Shown: positions 1 through 9,779, counted from the stretch's first letter. The stretch: 64,000 bases of DNA from Bordetella genomosp. 1 (GCF_002261335.1 NZ_NEVL01000004.1:496001-560000), one strand, 5' to 3'. Translations and numbers: made by a program. Notes: generated by a model not told the origin, from the sequence alone.

Positions 1-434
1 AACGCGCGCTGGCGCTGCCCGCCCGACATCTCGTCGAGATAGCGCCCGGCCAGCGGCGCGAGCTCCATGTAGTCGATGGCGCGGTCGATGTGGGCCTTGT
101 CCTCGAGCGTCAGGCGCCCGCCGCTGTGCGGGAAGCGGCCGAACGCGACCAGGTCGCGCACCGTCAGCCGCAGCGGCAGATGATTGTCCTGGCGCAGGAT
201 CGCCAGCCGGCGCGCCAGTTCCTTGCTGTCGGCATGCGCCACGTCGAGCTCGTCGACCCGCACCACGCCCGCCGACAGGGGCAGCAGGCGGCTCACCATC
301 GACAGCAGCGTGGACTTGCCCGCGCCGTTGGGCCCGACGATGGCGGTGATGCCGGCATCCGGCAGGCGCAGGGTCACGTCGTCGACGACGACGCTGGTGT
401 CATAGCGCTTGGTGACGCCTTGGACTTCGATCAT
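1..434 (-). CDS. Siderophore ABC transporter ATPase (3' part outside window)
   Basis: N-terminal 144 codons of an ABC ATPase that powers iron-siderophore import across the inner membrane. The translation starts MIEVQGVTKRYD and shows a Walker A motif (GPNGAGKST) near residue 35, a Q-loop region (AILRQDN) near 80 and an ABC signature (SGGQRQR) at the window edge. Its ATG overlaps the stop codon of the upstream permease by 4 bp (ATGA), so the two are translationally coupled. Family knowledge: FepC/FhuC/CeuD-type ATPases work with two FecCD permeases and a periplasmic binding protein, all three of which lie just upstream here. Walker B and the C-terminus are outside the window. Confidence 0.93.
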   Translation of the reverse strand, partial: MIEVQGVTKRYDTSVVVDDVTLRLPDAGITAIVGPNGAGKSTLLSMVSRLLPLSAGVVRVDELDVAHADSKELARRLAILRQDNHLPLRLTVRDLVAFGRFPHSGGRLTLEDKAHIDRAIDYMELAPLAGRYLDEMSGGQRQRA

Positions 435-1399
435 GGGCGCCTCCTGCGCAGGATCAGGGCAAGGAACAGCATGCCGCCGATGAACTCGATCACCACGCTC
501 ACCGTGGTGTTGAGCTCGAGCACGCGTTCGAGCAGGGTCTGGCCGCCGACCAGGAAGATCAGGCCCCACAGCACCGCGGCAGGCACGGTCTGGGCATGGC
601 GGTCGGCCGGCATGCTGTGATACGCGAGATTGGCCACCAGCAGGCCGAAGAAGGTCACCGGCCCGACCAGCGCGGTGGACACCGCCACCATCACCGTCAC
701 GGCCGCCAGCGTCGCCATCAGCGTGCGGCGATAGTCCACGCCCAGGTTCACGGCCAGGTCGCGGCCGAGCGCGACCACGTCGTAGCGGCGCCGCATGCGC
801 CACAGCGCCACGCTGGCCAGCAGCGCGGCCCCGGCGGCCAGCGGCAGCAGCCCCGTGCGCACGCTGTTGAAGCTGGCGAACATGCGGTCTTGCAGGACCA
901 GGAATTCGTTGGGATCGATCAGCCGCACCACGAAGTTCGAGAGGCTGCGGAACAGCAGGCCGAAGATGATGCCGACCAGCATCATCAGGTGCAGGCTGCG
1001 CGCGCCGCCGGTGAAGAGCCAGCGGAACAGCAGGCAGGCGAAGCCGGTCATGGCGCCGACCTCGAGCAGGAACTGCCAGACCGGCTCGCGCGTCGCCATG
1101 GCGGACAGCCCGAACGCGAACACCACCACGGCCTGGATCAGCACGTACAGGGCGTCGAAGCCCATGATGGCGGGCGTGAGGATGCGGTTGTGCGTGATGG
1201 TCTGGAACAGCACCGACGACACGGCCACGCAATAGGCCACCAGCACCATCGCCAGCAGCTTGCCGCCGCGGAACGGCAGCACGAACGACCACTGGCCGTC
1301 CGCGCCCCAGGTCATGTAGGCGATGCAGCAGGCCAGCGCCAGCACGGCCAGCACCGTGAGCCGCCCGCGCGGCCCGATCGCGGCGAGCCGGTCAGCCAA
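431..1399 (-). CDS. Siderophore ABC transporter permease, FecCD family (second)
   Basis: 322-residue polytopic inner-membrane permease of the FecCD/BtuC family, normal length for the family, with about nine hydrophobic helices. It pairs with the neighbouring permease to form the translocation pore for ferric siderophores. It overlaps the end of that permease gene by 8 bp and the ATPase start by 4 bp, so all sit in one mRNA. The gene order binding protein, permease, permease, ATPase matches CeuE-B-C-D / YclQNOP systems (carboxylate or catecholate siderophores); the substrate cannot be read from sequence alone. A short basic N-terminus precedes the first helix. Confidence 0.93.
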   Translation of the reverse strand: MADRLAAIGPRGRLTVLAVLALACCIAYMTWGADGQWSFVLPFRGGKLLAMVLVAYCVAVSSVLFQTITHNRILTPAIMGFDALYVLIQAVVVFAFGLSAMATREPVWQFLLEVGAMTGFACLLFRWLFTGGARSLHLMMLVGIIFGLLFRSLSNFVVRLIDPNEFLVLQDRMFASFNSVRTGLLPLAAGAALLASVALWRMRRRYDVVALGRDLAVNLGVDYRRTLMATLAAVTVMVAVSTALVGPVTFFGLLVANLAYHSMPADRHAQTVPAAVLWGLIFLVGGQTLLERVLELNTTVSVVIEFIGGMLFLALILRRRRP

Positions 1400-2408
1400 G
1401 ACGGCCTCGCTGACGCAGCAGCAGCCACAGGAACAGCGCGCTGCCGATCACGCCCACCACCGTGCCGATCGGCACCTCGTAGGGGTAGAGCAGCAGGCGG
1501 CCGACGATGTCGCAGGCCAGCACGAACGCGCCGCCCAGGACCGCGACCCACGGAATGGCGCGGCGCATGTTGTCGCCGAACATCAGGCTCACGGCGTTGG
1601 GCACGATGAGGCCGAGAAACGGGATGCTGCCGGCGGTCACCACCACCACCGCCGAGATCGCCGACACGATCAGCATGCCGATGAAGGTCAGGCGCGCGTG
1701 GTTCACGCCGAGGCTGGAGGCGAAGTCCTTGCCCATGCCGGCCAGCGTGTAGCGGTCGGCGGTGATGTAGGCGATCACGGTGAGCACCAGGCCGATCCAC
1801 AGCAGCTCGTAGCGGCCGCGCAGCACGCCGGAGAAGTCGCCCGTGGTCCAGGCGTGCAGCGATTGCAGCAGGTCGTAGCGGAAGGCGATGTAGGTGGTGG
1901 CGGCATGGATCACGCCGCCCAGGATCAGCCCGACCAGCGGCACCAGGAACGGCGAGCGCAGCGGCACGCGGCGCAGCAGCGCGAGAAACAACAGGCTGCC
2001 CAGCAGCCCGCTCACGGTCGCGGCGGCCATCTTGCCCAGCACCGGCGCCTGCGGCGCCAGCAGCGCGACGCAGAGGATGCCGAAGGTGGCCGATTCGATG
2101 GTGCCGGCCGTCGAGGGCTCGACGAAGCGATTGCGCAGCAGCATCTGCATGATGAGGCCGGCCACCGCCAGCGACATGCCGGCCAGCAGCAGCGCCAGCG
2201 TGCGCGGCACGCGGCTCACCCAGAGCAGCTGCCAGGTGCGCTCGGCCTGCGGGCCGCCGAACAGGTCCCACAGCGAGAACTTGCCGGCGCCCAGCGAAAT
2301 ACTGGCCAGGCAGAGCCCGGCCAGCAACAGCGTCATGAGGACCAGCCCCGCGGGGCCGCCCCGCCAGGCGCGGCCGGCGCCGCGCGGCGCCGTGGTGCGC
2401 ACGCTCAC
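1392..2408 (-). CDS. Siderophore ABC transporter permease, FecCD family (first)
   Basis: About 338-residue FecCD-family permease. The frame is open upstream to an ATG at 2447, but that would overlap the binding-protein gene by 29 bp and add an uncharacteristic arginine-rich leader; GTG codons at 2408 or 2402, just past the binding-protein stop, are better starts. The protein has a basic N-terminus, a first helix (LVLMTLLLAGLCLASISLG) and the conserved family stretch with RVPRTLALLLAGMSLAVAG near residue 70-90, where FecCD proteins couple to the ATPase. It acts with the second permease encoded directly downstream. Confidence 0.92.
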   Translation of the reverse strand: MSVRTTAPRGAGRAWRGGPAGLVLMTLLLAGLCLASISLGAGKFSLWDLFGGPQAERTWQLLWVSRVPRTLALLLAGMSLAVAGLIMQMLLRNRFVEPSTAGTIESATFGILCVALLAPQAPVLGKMAAATVSGLLGSLLFLALLRRVPLRSPFLVPLVGLILGGVIHAATTYIAFRYDLLQSLHAWTTGDFSGVLRGRYELLWIGLVLTVIAYITADRYTLAGMGKDFASSLGVNHARLTFIGMLIVSAISAVVVVTAGSIPFLGLIVPNAVSLMFGDNMRRAIPWVAVLGGAFVLACDIVGRLLLYPYEVPIGTVVGVIGSALFLWLLLRQRGRLG

Positions 2409-2418
2409 GCTGCCTCGA

Positions 2419-3360
2419 TCAGCGCTTGGCGGCCAGCGCCGCGGCAACTTCGTCCACGCTCTGCTGCAGCGAGGTCAGGCCGGCGGCGCCCAGCGAATAC
2501 CAGTTGCTGCCGTCGAGATAGACCACCTGCTGCTGCTTCCAGGCGGTGGTGCCGCGCACCAGGTCGTTGTCGAGCATCTGGCGCGCTGCCACGCCTTCGC
2601 GGCCGATCGCCGCGTCGCGGTCGATCACGAACAGCCAGTCGGGATTGGTCTGGGCGATGAACTCGAACGACACGGCCTGGCCGTGGTTCGACACCTTCAG
2701 GTCGGCGGCCGCCGGCTTCACGCCGAAGGCATCGTGGATCACGCCGAAGCGCGAACCCGGGCCATAGGCGCTCATCTTGCCGCCGGTGGTCAGCACGATG
2801 AGGCCGGTGCCGGCCTGCGCGCCCTGCTCGCGCAGCGCGGCGATGGATTGCTTCAGCGCGCCCAGCTTGGCGTCGGCCTCGGCCTCCTTGCCGTAGATGC
2901 TGGCCACGAGCCGGGCGTTGCGCTCCACGCTGCCGACCAGGTCGCCCGGCTTGACCGTGAGGTCGACCGTGGGCGCGAGGCGCGCGAGATCGGCAAACTT
3001 GGGGGCCGAGCGGCCGGCCACGAAGATCAGTTGCGGCTTGAGCTTGTTGATGGCCTCGTAGTCGGGCTCGAACATGGAGCCCACCTTGGGATAGCGCTTG
3101 TCGCCGAACTGCGCCAGATGCTTCGGCCAGTGCACCGAGGCCGGCACGCCCGCCACGTCCACGCCCAGCGTGTGCAGCGTGTCGAGCACGGCCAGGTCCA
3201 TAACCACCGTCTTGGCGGGCTTGGCGGGCACGCTGCGGGCGCCCTGGGCGTCGGTGATCTGGACCTGCGATTGGGCGTGCACGGCCGCCGGGGCCAGTGC
3301 CACCATCAGGGCGGCGCCGCAGGCGGAGGCCCAGCGGGACAGAGAATGCGAGCGGATCAT
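2419..3360 (-). CDS. Periplasmic siderophore-binding protein, CeuE/FatB/YclQ-like
   Basis: 313-residue periplasmic binding protein with a Sec signal peptide (cleavage probably after VHAQS-type sequence around residue 28-30). The mature start (ARSVPAKPAKTVVMDLAVLDTLHTLG pattern, residues about 40-65) is typical of the FepB/CeuE cluster of class III binding proteins, which deliver ferric siderophores to FecCD permeases. First gene of the four-gene import operon. No TonB-dependent outer-membrane receptor lies next to it in the window. Iron repression through Fur is expected for such operons, but no convincing Fur box was found upstream. Confidence 0.92.
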   Translation of the reverse strand: MIRSHSLSRWASACGAALMVALAPAAVHAQSQVQITDAQGARSVPAKPAKTVVMDLAVLDTLHTLGVDVAGVPASVHWPKHLAQFGDKRYPKVGSMFEPDYEAINKLKPQLIFVAGRSAPKFADLARLAPTVDLTVKPGDLVGSVERNARLVASIYGKEAEADAKLGALKQSIAALREQGAQAGTGLIVLTTGGKMSAYGPGSRFGVIHDAFGVKPAAADLKVSNHGQAVSFEFIAQTNPDWLFVIDRDAAIGREGVAARQMLDNDLVRGTTAWKQQQVVYLDGSNWYSLGAAGLTSLQQSVDEVAAALAAKR

Positions 3361-4158
3361 GAGGGATGTGTCCTGGTGCGGCCGCGACCCGCGCGGCCGA
3401 CGGGTGGCGTCGCCGGCTCAAGCACGTGCACGCATCCCGACCGGACCGGCGCGTCGCGCGCTGAGTCGGTCAAACAAGAATGATTTGCGATGCTATCACG
3501 CAGCCCCCACCCACGAAATGGTGACCAACGCCGTTTCGGGACCGTTGCCGGCGAATAGCGCGAACTTGGGCGAACTTGGGCGCCTGTTTCGAAGCGCGAT
3601 TTGGAATCGGACCGAAATCTGGCGATGGCGCAAACAAAGGCGGTGACGGCGCAAAGACGGCCCGGCGGCCCGCCGCGGCGCGGTGCGGGTCGCCCCCTGA
3701 CCGACGGCGCCCGCCGACTCGGCCCCGCGTCTCGACCCATTGATTGCGGCCACAACCATCGGGGCACGGCGAAAACGGCGTGGCCGAGCCGGCGCCACGG
3801 CGGCACCCGACAATTTCGGCAAACGAGCGAATGATCTTGTAACCCCGACCCCGCGCCGGCCTACGTATCATGCGCGCCTTGCCCCATAAGCTTATTAGTT
3901 GTACGCGCAACATGACTTCGCAAAGCACCGCAAGCCATCTGCCCATCACCCCGCCCGGCGCGGCGCCGATCGGCGCCCACGCCCGCCGGGCCGAGCCCGC
4001 GCGCTGGCGCGTGCGCAGGCCGCCCGGCACGCCCGCCCCCTTTCCGTCAGATCCCCTCGCGCAACACGCGGCGCGATAAGCCGCGGCGCAGAGGCGCCTC
4101 ACCCGCGCGCGGCAAGGGATCCGCGCGCCCCATACCGTCATCCACAAGGATTTTCACC
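3361..4158. other. Intergenic region, no convincing gene
   Basis: 798 bp between the divergent siderophore operon and the DUF3829 lipoprotein. Open frames exist on both strands but have arginine/alanine-rich shadow composition and no ribosome binding sites. It contains a short direct repeat (GCGAACTTGG twice, 3559-3580) and presumably both promoters. Confidence 0.6.
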
Positions 4159-5121
4159 ATGTTTGCAAAGAACGCATCCCGTGCGCTGGCCGCCCTGGCC
4201 TGCGCGTTTGCGCTGGCCGCCTGCGGCAACGACAACGCCTCGGAAAGCCCCAAGATCCCCGCCGGCCAGGCCGAGATCCAGAAGTACAACGCCTACGTCG
4301 GCGCCGCCAACAGCGCGGGCCAGACCTACGAACGCGCGCTCGACAACTGGGAGCGCTACCTCAAGCCCAAGCTCTCGGGCAAGGAAGCCCTCAAGGATCT
4401 GTCGATCAGCGACGGCACGCCCTACACCGCGGATAACGTGAAGGAGCAGCTGGACAAGGCGCTGGGCATGGACCTGGCCATGGCCGAGCTCGACGGCCCC
4501 GCCCGCGCGTTCAGCGATGCCATCGCCAAGTTCCAGCCGATCAGCGCCGACATGAACAACTACATCAGCGCCAAGACCTACATGAGCGACAAGGGCGCCC
4601 ATGGCAAGGAAATCATGGCCGCCTACGAAGAGACGCTCAAGGGCGTGGTGAGCGCGCAGGCCGCCTTCTTCGGCGGCATCGACGCCAAGGACCGCGCCCG
4701 CGTGAAGGCCGAGTTCGAGAACGCCAAGAAGGACACCGCCGCCTACTATCGCGCCGGCCTGATCTACTACGGCAAGCAGAGCTTCGACCAGGCCGAAGGC
4801 CTGTTCGACGGCACCGGCCTGGGCGACCAGCTCGAGCCGTTCGGCAAGTCGCTCGACGAGATGAACAAGATGGCGCTCGGCTACGACGCCAAGATGCGCG
4901 AGTCCAACCCGAAGGGCTGCCCGAGCCTGATGCTGCAGGTCAACTCCTACCTGTCGACCGGCCGCACCGCGATCGAGCACACCACCAGCGGCCGCTACGC
5001 CGAAGACGCCAAGCGCACCGGCGCCTTCAAGATGATCCGCCCGACCATCGACATGGACTCGAGCTCGCTGCGCCAGAACTACAACAACATGATCAGCCGA
5101 CTGAACATGAACCAGTGCTGA
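4159..5121 (+). CDS. DUF3829 (YiiG-like) lipoprotein
   Basis: 320-residue exported lipoprotein. The signal peptide ends in a lipobox (ALAAC, cysteine at residue 22) followed by GND, so the protein is probably sorted to the outer membrane. The mature part is mainly helical and matches the pattern of DUF3829 proteins such as E. coli YiiG, whose function is unknown. An AAGGA ribosome binding site sits 9 bp before the ATG. The gene is monocistronic: it has its own promoter region and a strong intrinsic terminator directly after it. No enzymatic motif is visible. Confidence 0.85.
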   Translation: MFAKNASRALAALACAFALAACGNDNASESPKIPAGQAEIQKYNAYVGAANSAGQTYERALDNWERYLKPKLSGKEALKDLSISDGTPYTADNVKEQLDKALGMDLAMAELDGPARAFSDAIAKFQPISADMNNYISAKTYMSDKGAHGKEIMAAYEETLKGVVSAQAAFFGGIDAKDRARVKAEFENAKKDTAAYYRAGLIYYGKQSFDQAEGLFDGTGLGDQLEPFGKSLDEMNKMALGYDAKMRESNPKGCPSLMLQVNSYLSTGRTAIEHTTSGRYAEDAKRTGAFKMIRPTIDMDSSSLRQNYNNMISRLNMNQC

Positions 5122-5163
5122 TGCCCGTCCCGATCACGTCCGCGTGATCCGGCGACAAGCAGA

Positions 5164-5190
5164 CCGCGGCCCGAGGCCGCGGTTTTTTTT
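5164..5190 (+). terminator. Intrinsic terminator of the DUF3829 gene
   Basis: Perfect 8-bp stem CCGCGGCC / GGCCGCGG with a 3-nt loop, followed by eight T residues. Confidence 0.95.
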
Positions 5191-5368
5191 CGTCCCGAAG
5201 AAAGGCGCGCCCCGCGGGATCCCTCTCGTCCCCTCACCCGCCATCAAGGCCGCAAGTGCCTGATGTGCAAGGGTAAAGCTACTCACTACAGCCTCGGCAC
5301 GGTCCCATAGGATGCCGCTACTTGCCGTAGCGCACGGCACCACCCAGCGGGTCGAGAGAGGAATCCAG

Positions 5369-8300
5369 ATGGCTCAGTTCAACGCGAAACGCCTGCGTCC
5401 CATGTTCGCTCCCTTCGAGGCGATCGACACGCGGACGCCCCCGCCGTGGCAACAGCGCGCGCATCACGTGGCGCTGCATCTCGCCCTCGGGCTCGCGCTC
5501 ATGCCGTTTGCCGCGGAGGCCGACATCATCGGCGTGAGCGGCGCACCGGGTCGCGGCGGCGCCCCCGGCAAGCCCGGCGGCGATGGCGGCAACGGCGCCG
5601 TGGCGGTGGTCGTCACGGATGCCAGCAAACCCTTCGTCAACGAGCAGCGCCTGAGCGGTGGCGCGGGCGGCGGTGGCGGCGGTGGAGGCGGCGGCGGAGA
5701 AACGGACGGCGGCGGCGCGCCCGGCGGCAGCGGCGGCCAGGGCGGCCACGGCGTGGAGCTGCGCGTCGACGGCGCCATCCTGATCAACCAGGGCCTGCTG
5801 CAGGGCGGGGCCGGCGGCGGGGGTGGTGGCGGCGGCGGCAGCGCCTACAGTCTGAACTCCATCCACGGCGGCCGCGGCGGCGACGGCATCGGCGGCGCCG
5901 GCGGGGGCGGCGGCGGGGGCGGAGACATCCCATTCAACGGCACGCCGATGACGCCCGGCGACGGCGGCGACGCCAGCCATCCTGGCGGCGCGGGCACGCA
6001 AGGCGACGAACGCTACGGCGGCGGAGGCGGCGGCGCCGGCGGCAGCAACAACCCCTTCGGCTGCCACGGCACCGGTCCGGACAGCGGCTGCGGCGGCCGC
6101 TCCGGCGCCGGCGGTGGCACGGCCTATGGCGCGGCCGGCGGTCTGCCCGGCAACATGGACAGCCTGAACGGCGAAGACGCCGCGGACGCGACGCTGCACC
6201 TCACGGGCGGCGGCGGGGGCGGCGGCGCGGCGCCCGGCGGCCTGGGCGGCAAGGGCGGCCAGGCCAAGGGCGGACCGCCCGCCGGCGCCGGCGGCACCTC
6301 CATCGGCGGCTACGGTATCCACGTGCTGGGCGCGCACACCCGGATCATCAACGCCGGCCGCATCGTGCCGGGCGTGGGCGCGGCGCAGGCCGTCGCCATC
6401 ATGTACGAGCCCAGCGCCAACGATTCGACCCTGCGGCTGCTGGCGGGCAGCGACATCGTGGGCGCGGTCGACGCCACGCGCTCGCGCAACAACCGCCTGA
6501 TCCTGGACGGGCCCGGCCCCGTCGACCCGCAGACCAAGGCGCGCCGCGCCTTCGACGTGTCCAAGTTCGGCGCGCTGGGCACCAACGTGGCCACCACCGA
6601 TTTCTACCAAGGGTTCACGTCGTTCGAGAAGACCGCGGAAGGGCTCTGGGAACTGCGCAACAAGCCGACCCAGGCGCGCACGCCCTGGACGCTGACCGGC
6701 GGCGTGCTTGCCGTCCATGGCGACGAGCAGCTGGGCAGCGTGCAGGACGCGGTCAGGTTCAACGGCGGGACGCTGCAGATCCTCGACGACGCCGACATTC
6801 GACACGATCTCGCGTTCGACGGCATGGGCGGCATCCTGGTCGAACCGAGCAACACCCACCTGACGCAGGTGACGCTGCACGGTCACATCCTCGGCGCCGG
6901 CACGCTGGTGAAAGTGGGAGCCGGCGGGCTCACCGTGGTCAGCGACAACGACTTCCGCGGCATGACCCGGGTCGGCACCACCCGCATCGATGGCCCCTTG
7001 AACCTGGGCAACGGCGGCACCACCGGCAGCCTGGGCACGGGGCCGATCGAGATCAACTCCGCGCTGGTGATCAATCGCAGCGACGCGCTGACGCTGCGCA
7101 ATCCGATCAGCGGCCACGGCGACCTGACCCAGAGCGGCGCGGGCACGACGACGCTCAAGGGCCCGATCTCCTTCGCCGGCCGCACCTACATCGACCGCGG
7201 CACGCTGCGCATCGAAGACACCACGTTCGGTGCCCCGGAGACGGGGCTCGCGGCCATCCTCTCCATCCATCACAAGCCCGGTAACCAGGAGGCGCTGGAC
7301 GTGAAGCACGCCGTGGTGAACGGCTGGATGGACGGCGTGCCCAACGTGGTGCTCGACCGGAGCAGCGAGTGGAACATCTACATCGACGAGCGCTATCCCG
7401 ACGACCTGTTGCCGCACCACAGCGCGATCGGCGCGCTCACGCTGGCCGGACGCGCGAACTTTCTCGACCCCCGGCCCCTGGGCCAGGCCATCGGCAGAAG
7501 CGTATTGATGGACAGGCTGATCGGGCAGGATGGCGCCGTGACGCTGTACGTGAAGCCGACCGCGCACGGCGTGGCCGATTACCTGGTGCTGAAGAACGGC
7601 GCCACGGGCACGACCCGCGTGGCGCTGAAGATGCAGGGCACCGAGGGCGCCGATCCGCTCGAGGACGACGGCATCCTGATCGTGGAGTCCGGCGGCAAGA
7701 CCGACAACGCCTTCGTGCAGGACGGCCAGTCGCCCAACGGCAATCGCAGCGGCGCCTTCGTCTACGGCCTGCGCCACGGCGGCCGGGTCATCAACGGCGT
7801 GGCGCGCCATCCCGACAACTGGTACCTCACCAGCGAGGTCCGGCCCGAGGTGTCGATCTACTCGCAGCTGGGCATGCAGGCCGCCCGCCAGGGCGAGCTC
7901 GCCATCGGCACCCTGAACGCGCGCATGGGCGCCACCGAGACGCTGGCCGACAAGGTCTACCCCTATGCCTGGGCCCGGCTGCTCACCGGCGTGGACCGCG
8001 ACGCCGGCGCCGCCACCGGCCTGCTGCAAAGCGAGATCGCCACCCGCTCGTGGATGGCCGGGGTGCAGGCCGGCAGCGACGTCTACGTCCAGACCCAGGG
8101 CCTGTCGCGCCGCAGCGCCGGGCTGTTCTTCACGGGCGCGACCACGAGTACGCGGGTCGACCATTACTGGCAGAGCCGCGGCAGCAGCGAGTATGCCGGC
8201 CGCAGCCAGCTCAACACCTACGGCATCGGCGCCTACTACACGCGCTTCGGTGCCAAGGGCGGCTACCTCGACCTGGTGACGCAGCTCAGCCGTATCGACG

Positions 8301-8821
8301 TGCGCACCCGCGCCGCCCTGCCCCAGCTCCGGCTCAAGGCGAGCGGCTGGGGCCTCGCGCTCTCGGCGGAGGTCGGCAAGTCGTTTGCATGGGGCGCGGA
8401 GGAGAACCTGTTGCGCGTGCAACCGCAGGCCCAGCTCATCTATCAGCACATCGAACTGGGCAACAGCAGCGACGCGGCCAGCGCGGTGGGCCTGCCCGCC
8501 CTCGACACCCTCACCGCGCGGCTGGGCGTGCGCACCTCGAAGACGTGGAACCCGCACACCCGTCGGACCTCGACGCTGTGGGTCACCGCCAGCGTGCTGG
8601 GCAGCCTGGGCCGGTCCGCCAGCACCTATTCCACCGCCACGCTGGGCCGGATCGCGTTCCACGACAAGGCGCCGGGCCCGCGACTGGGGCTGCGCGTGGG
8701 CTACGACCGCCTGGTGGCGAAGAATGCGTTCCTGAACCTGCAGGCCAGCATGGAGCAGAGCGTGGGCGGCGCGCGGACGAGCTCGTACGGCGGCAACGTG
8801 GGCCTGAAGATACTGTTCTGA
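5369..8821 (+). CDS. Glycine-rich autotransporter (type Va)
   Basis: About 1150 residues. The start chosen is the ATG at 5369 (MAQFNAKRLR), preceded by AGAGAGGA; a frame from 5312 would add 19 residues with no binding site. A long N-terminal region precedes the hydrophobic signal core (LALGLALMPFAAEA), a feature of some autotransporters. Residues about 35-300 are extremely Gly-rich: first Gly-X-Y triplets, then poly-Gly runs. Residues about 490-660 contain beta-strand passenger repeats (GAGTLVKVGAGGLTVV, GTTRIDG, GTLRIEDT) typical of PATR repeats. Residues about 870-1150 form the beta-barrel domain, ending in an aromatic Phe (GLKILF) as needed for Bam insertion. Likely a surface adhesin; ligand unknown. 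It converges on a LuxR-type regulator 15 bp downstream. Confidence 0.9.
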   Translation: MAQFNAKRLRPMFAPFEAIDTRTPPPWQQRAHHVALHLALGLALMPFAAEADIIGVSGAPGRGGAPGKPGGDGGNGAVAVVVTDASKPFVNEQRLSGGAGGGGGGGGGGGETDGGGAPGGSGGQGGHGVELRVDGAILINQGLLQGGAGGGGGGGGGSAYSLNSIHGGRGGDGIGGAGGGGGGGGDIPFNGTPMTPGDGGDASHPGGAGTQGDERYGGGGGGAGGSNNPFGCHGTGPDSGCGGRSGAGGGTAYGAAGGLPGNMDSLNGEDAADATLHLTGGGGGGGAAPGGLGGKGGQAKGGPPAGAGGTSIGGYGIHVLGAHTRIINAGRIVPGVGAAQAVAIMYEPSANDSTLRLLAGSDIVGAVDATRSRNNRLILDGPGPVDPQTKARRAFDVSKFGALGTNVATTDFYQGFTSFEKTAEGLWELRNKPTQARTPWTLTGGVLAVHGDEQLGSVQDAVRFNGGTLQILDDADIRHDLAFDGMGGILVEPSNTHLTQVTLHGHILGAGTLVKVGAGGLTVVSDNDFRGMTRVGTTRIDGPLNLGNGGTTGSLGTGPIEINSALVINRSDALTLRNPISGHGDLTQSGAGTTTLKGPISFAGRTYIDRGTLRIEDTTFGAPETGLAAILSIHHKPGNQEALDVKHAVVNGWMDGVPNVVLDRSSEWNIYIDERYPDDLLPHHSAIGALTLAGRANFLDPRPLGQAIGRSVLMDRLIGQDGAVTLYVKPTAHGVADYLVLKNGATGTTRVALKMQGTEGADPLEDDGILIVESGGKTDNAFVQDGQSPNGNRSGAFVYGLRHGGRVINGVARHPDNWYLTSEVRPEVSIYSQLGMQAARQGELAIGTLNARMGATETLADKVYPYAWARLLTGVDRDAGAATGLLQSEIATRSWMAGVQAGSDVYVQTQGLSRRSAGLFFTGATTSTRVDHYWQSRGSSEYAGRSQLNTYGIGAYYTRFGAKGGYLDLVTQLSRIDVRTRAALPQLRLKASGWGLALSAEVGKSFAWGAEENLLRVQPQAQLIYQHIELGNSSDAASAVGLPALDTLTARLGVRTSKTWNPHTRRTSTLWVTASVLGSLGRSASTYSTATLGRIAFHDKAPGPRLGLRVGYDRLVAKNAFLNLQASMEQSVGGARTSSYGGNVGLKILF

Positions 8822-8836
8822 ATGCGGCCGGCGCCG

Positions 8837-9484
8837 CTAGCGCGGGGGCGGCGGCTCGCCCGCCCCTTCCGAGACGGGCGCCATGAACAGGTGGGCCAGC
8901 TGGAACGAGGTCTTGAATTCCAGCTTGGCCAGCAGCCGGGCGCGGTGGTTCTCCACCGTGCGGGTCGAGACCGAATACTTCATGGCGATCTCCCTGCTGG
9001 ACAGCCCGTTGACCACCTCCTGCGCGATCACGCGTTCGCGCGGGGTGAGGCGCTCCAGCATGTCGACCCGCCGGCCGCGCTCCTCGCGCGCACAGTAGAG
9101 CGCATGGCTGCGCTCCAGCGCGGCCTGCACCCGGTCGCCGAACTCGGCGCGCGCCAGCGGCAGCGAGAAGTAATCGAACGCGCCGTGCCGCATGGCGTGC
9201 ACGGCTTCGCTCACGTTGGGGGTCTTCGCGATGAAGATCAGCGGCGAATCAACGCCCCTGTCGTGCAGCAGCGACAGCACGCTGCCCTCCTCGGTCCGGG
9301 CCAAGGCCTCGTCGATGATGATGCATTCGCACGGACCGGGGTGGAACGACCGCAGAAAATTCGTCGAGCTCGAGTACCTGCGGAAACGCGCGTTCAGGTT
9401 CTTCAACGCATGCTCGACTTCCCACACCCACCCGATCTCTTCGTGAATCACATGCACCGTCGGGCTCTGTATTTTCAGAGACAT
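8837..9484 (-). CDS. LuxR/FixJ-type response regulator with degenerate receiver
   Basis: 215 residues: N-terminal receiver-like domain (about 1-125) and a C-terminal LuxR helix-turn-helix (about 145-205; LTPRERVIAQ, SREIAMKYSVSTRTVENH). Compared with FixJ the receiver keeps the phospho-acceptor position (D58 in CIIIDEA) but lacks other active-site residues. The acidic pair is H-E-E (14-16), the switch Thr is Ala, and the conserved Lys before the cis-Pro is Leu (YFSLPL). It may therefore act without classical phosphorylation. No histidine kinase is adjacent. It lies tail-to-tail with the autotransporter and upstream of nothing else on its strand, so control of the adhesin is plausible but inferred. 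Confidence 0.88.
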   Translation of the reverse strand: MSLKIQSPTVHVIHEEIGWVWEVEHALKNLNARFRRYSSSTNFLRSFHPGPCECIIIDEALARTEEGSVLSLLHDRGVDSPLIFIAKTPNVSEAVHAMRHGAFDYFSLPLARAEFGDRVQAALERSHALYCAREERGRRVDMLERLTPRERVIAQEVVNGLSSREIAMKYSVSTRTVENHRARLLAKLEFKTSFQLAHLFMAPVSEGAGEPPPPR

Positions 9485-9779
9485 TTTTCACTGCTTGAAC
9501 TCGTGAGAGACGAGGTGAATTTAGTGGCCTGGCTGGACCGGCGAATGAGTGTATCTACGCAAGCGGGCCGCCACGCGCCGCCGGCGCCACGCGATCCGCC
9601 CGGTCCGCCCCCCGCCCGCCGCGCCAGGCGCCGCAACACGCGCGCACGCGCCCGCGAACGCGCCTCCAGCACGCATCCGCAAGCCCGCGCAAGCCTCGGC
9701 ATCCCACACACTACATTCAGACAATTCCACGCGGCTTGCGCCTCGCCTCTGCCGCGGCGACCGCGGGCCCGGAGCACGC

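Noticed and set aside
3475-3489. Possible Fur box (CAAGAATGATTTGCG) upstream of the siderophore receptor gene
   Set aside because: Only about 9 of 14 positions fit the 7-1-7 Fur consensus; not enough to call although iron control is expected.
3470-4147. Long open frames on both strands between the siderophore operon and the DUF3829 gene
   Set aside because: Arg/Ala/Pro-rich shadow composition typical of high-GC DNA, no ribosome binding site, no family resemblance.
5318-8662. Very long minus-strand open frame opposite the autotransporter
   Set aside because: Antisense shadow of the Gly-rich coding sequence; Ala/Gly/Arg composition without domains.
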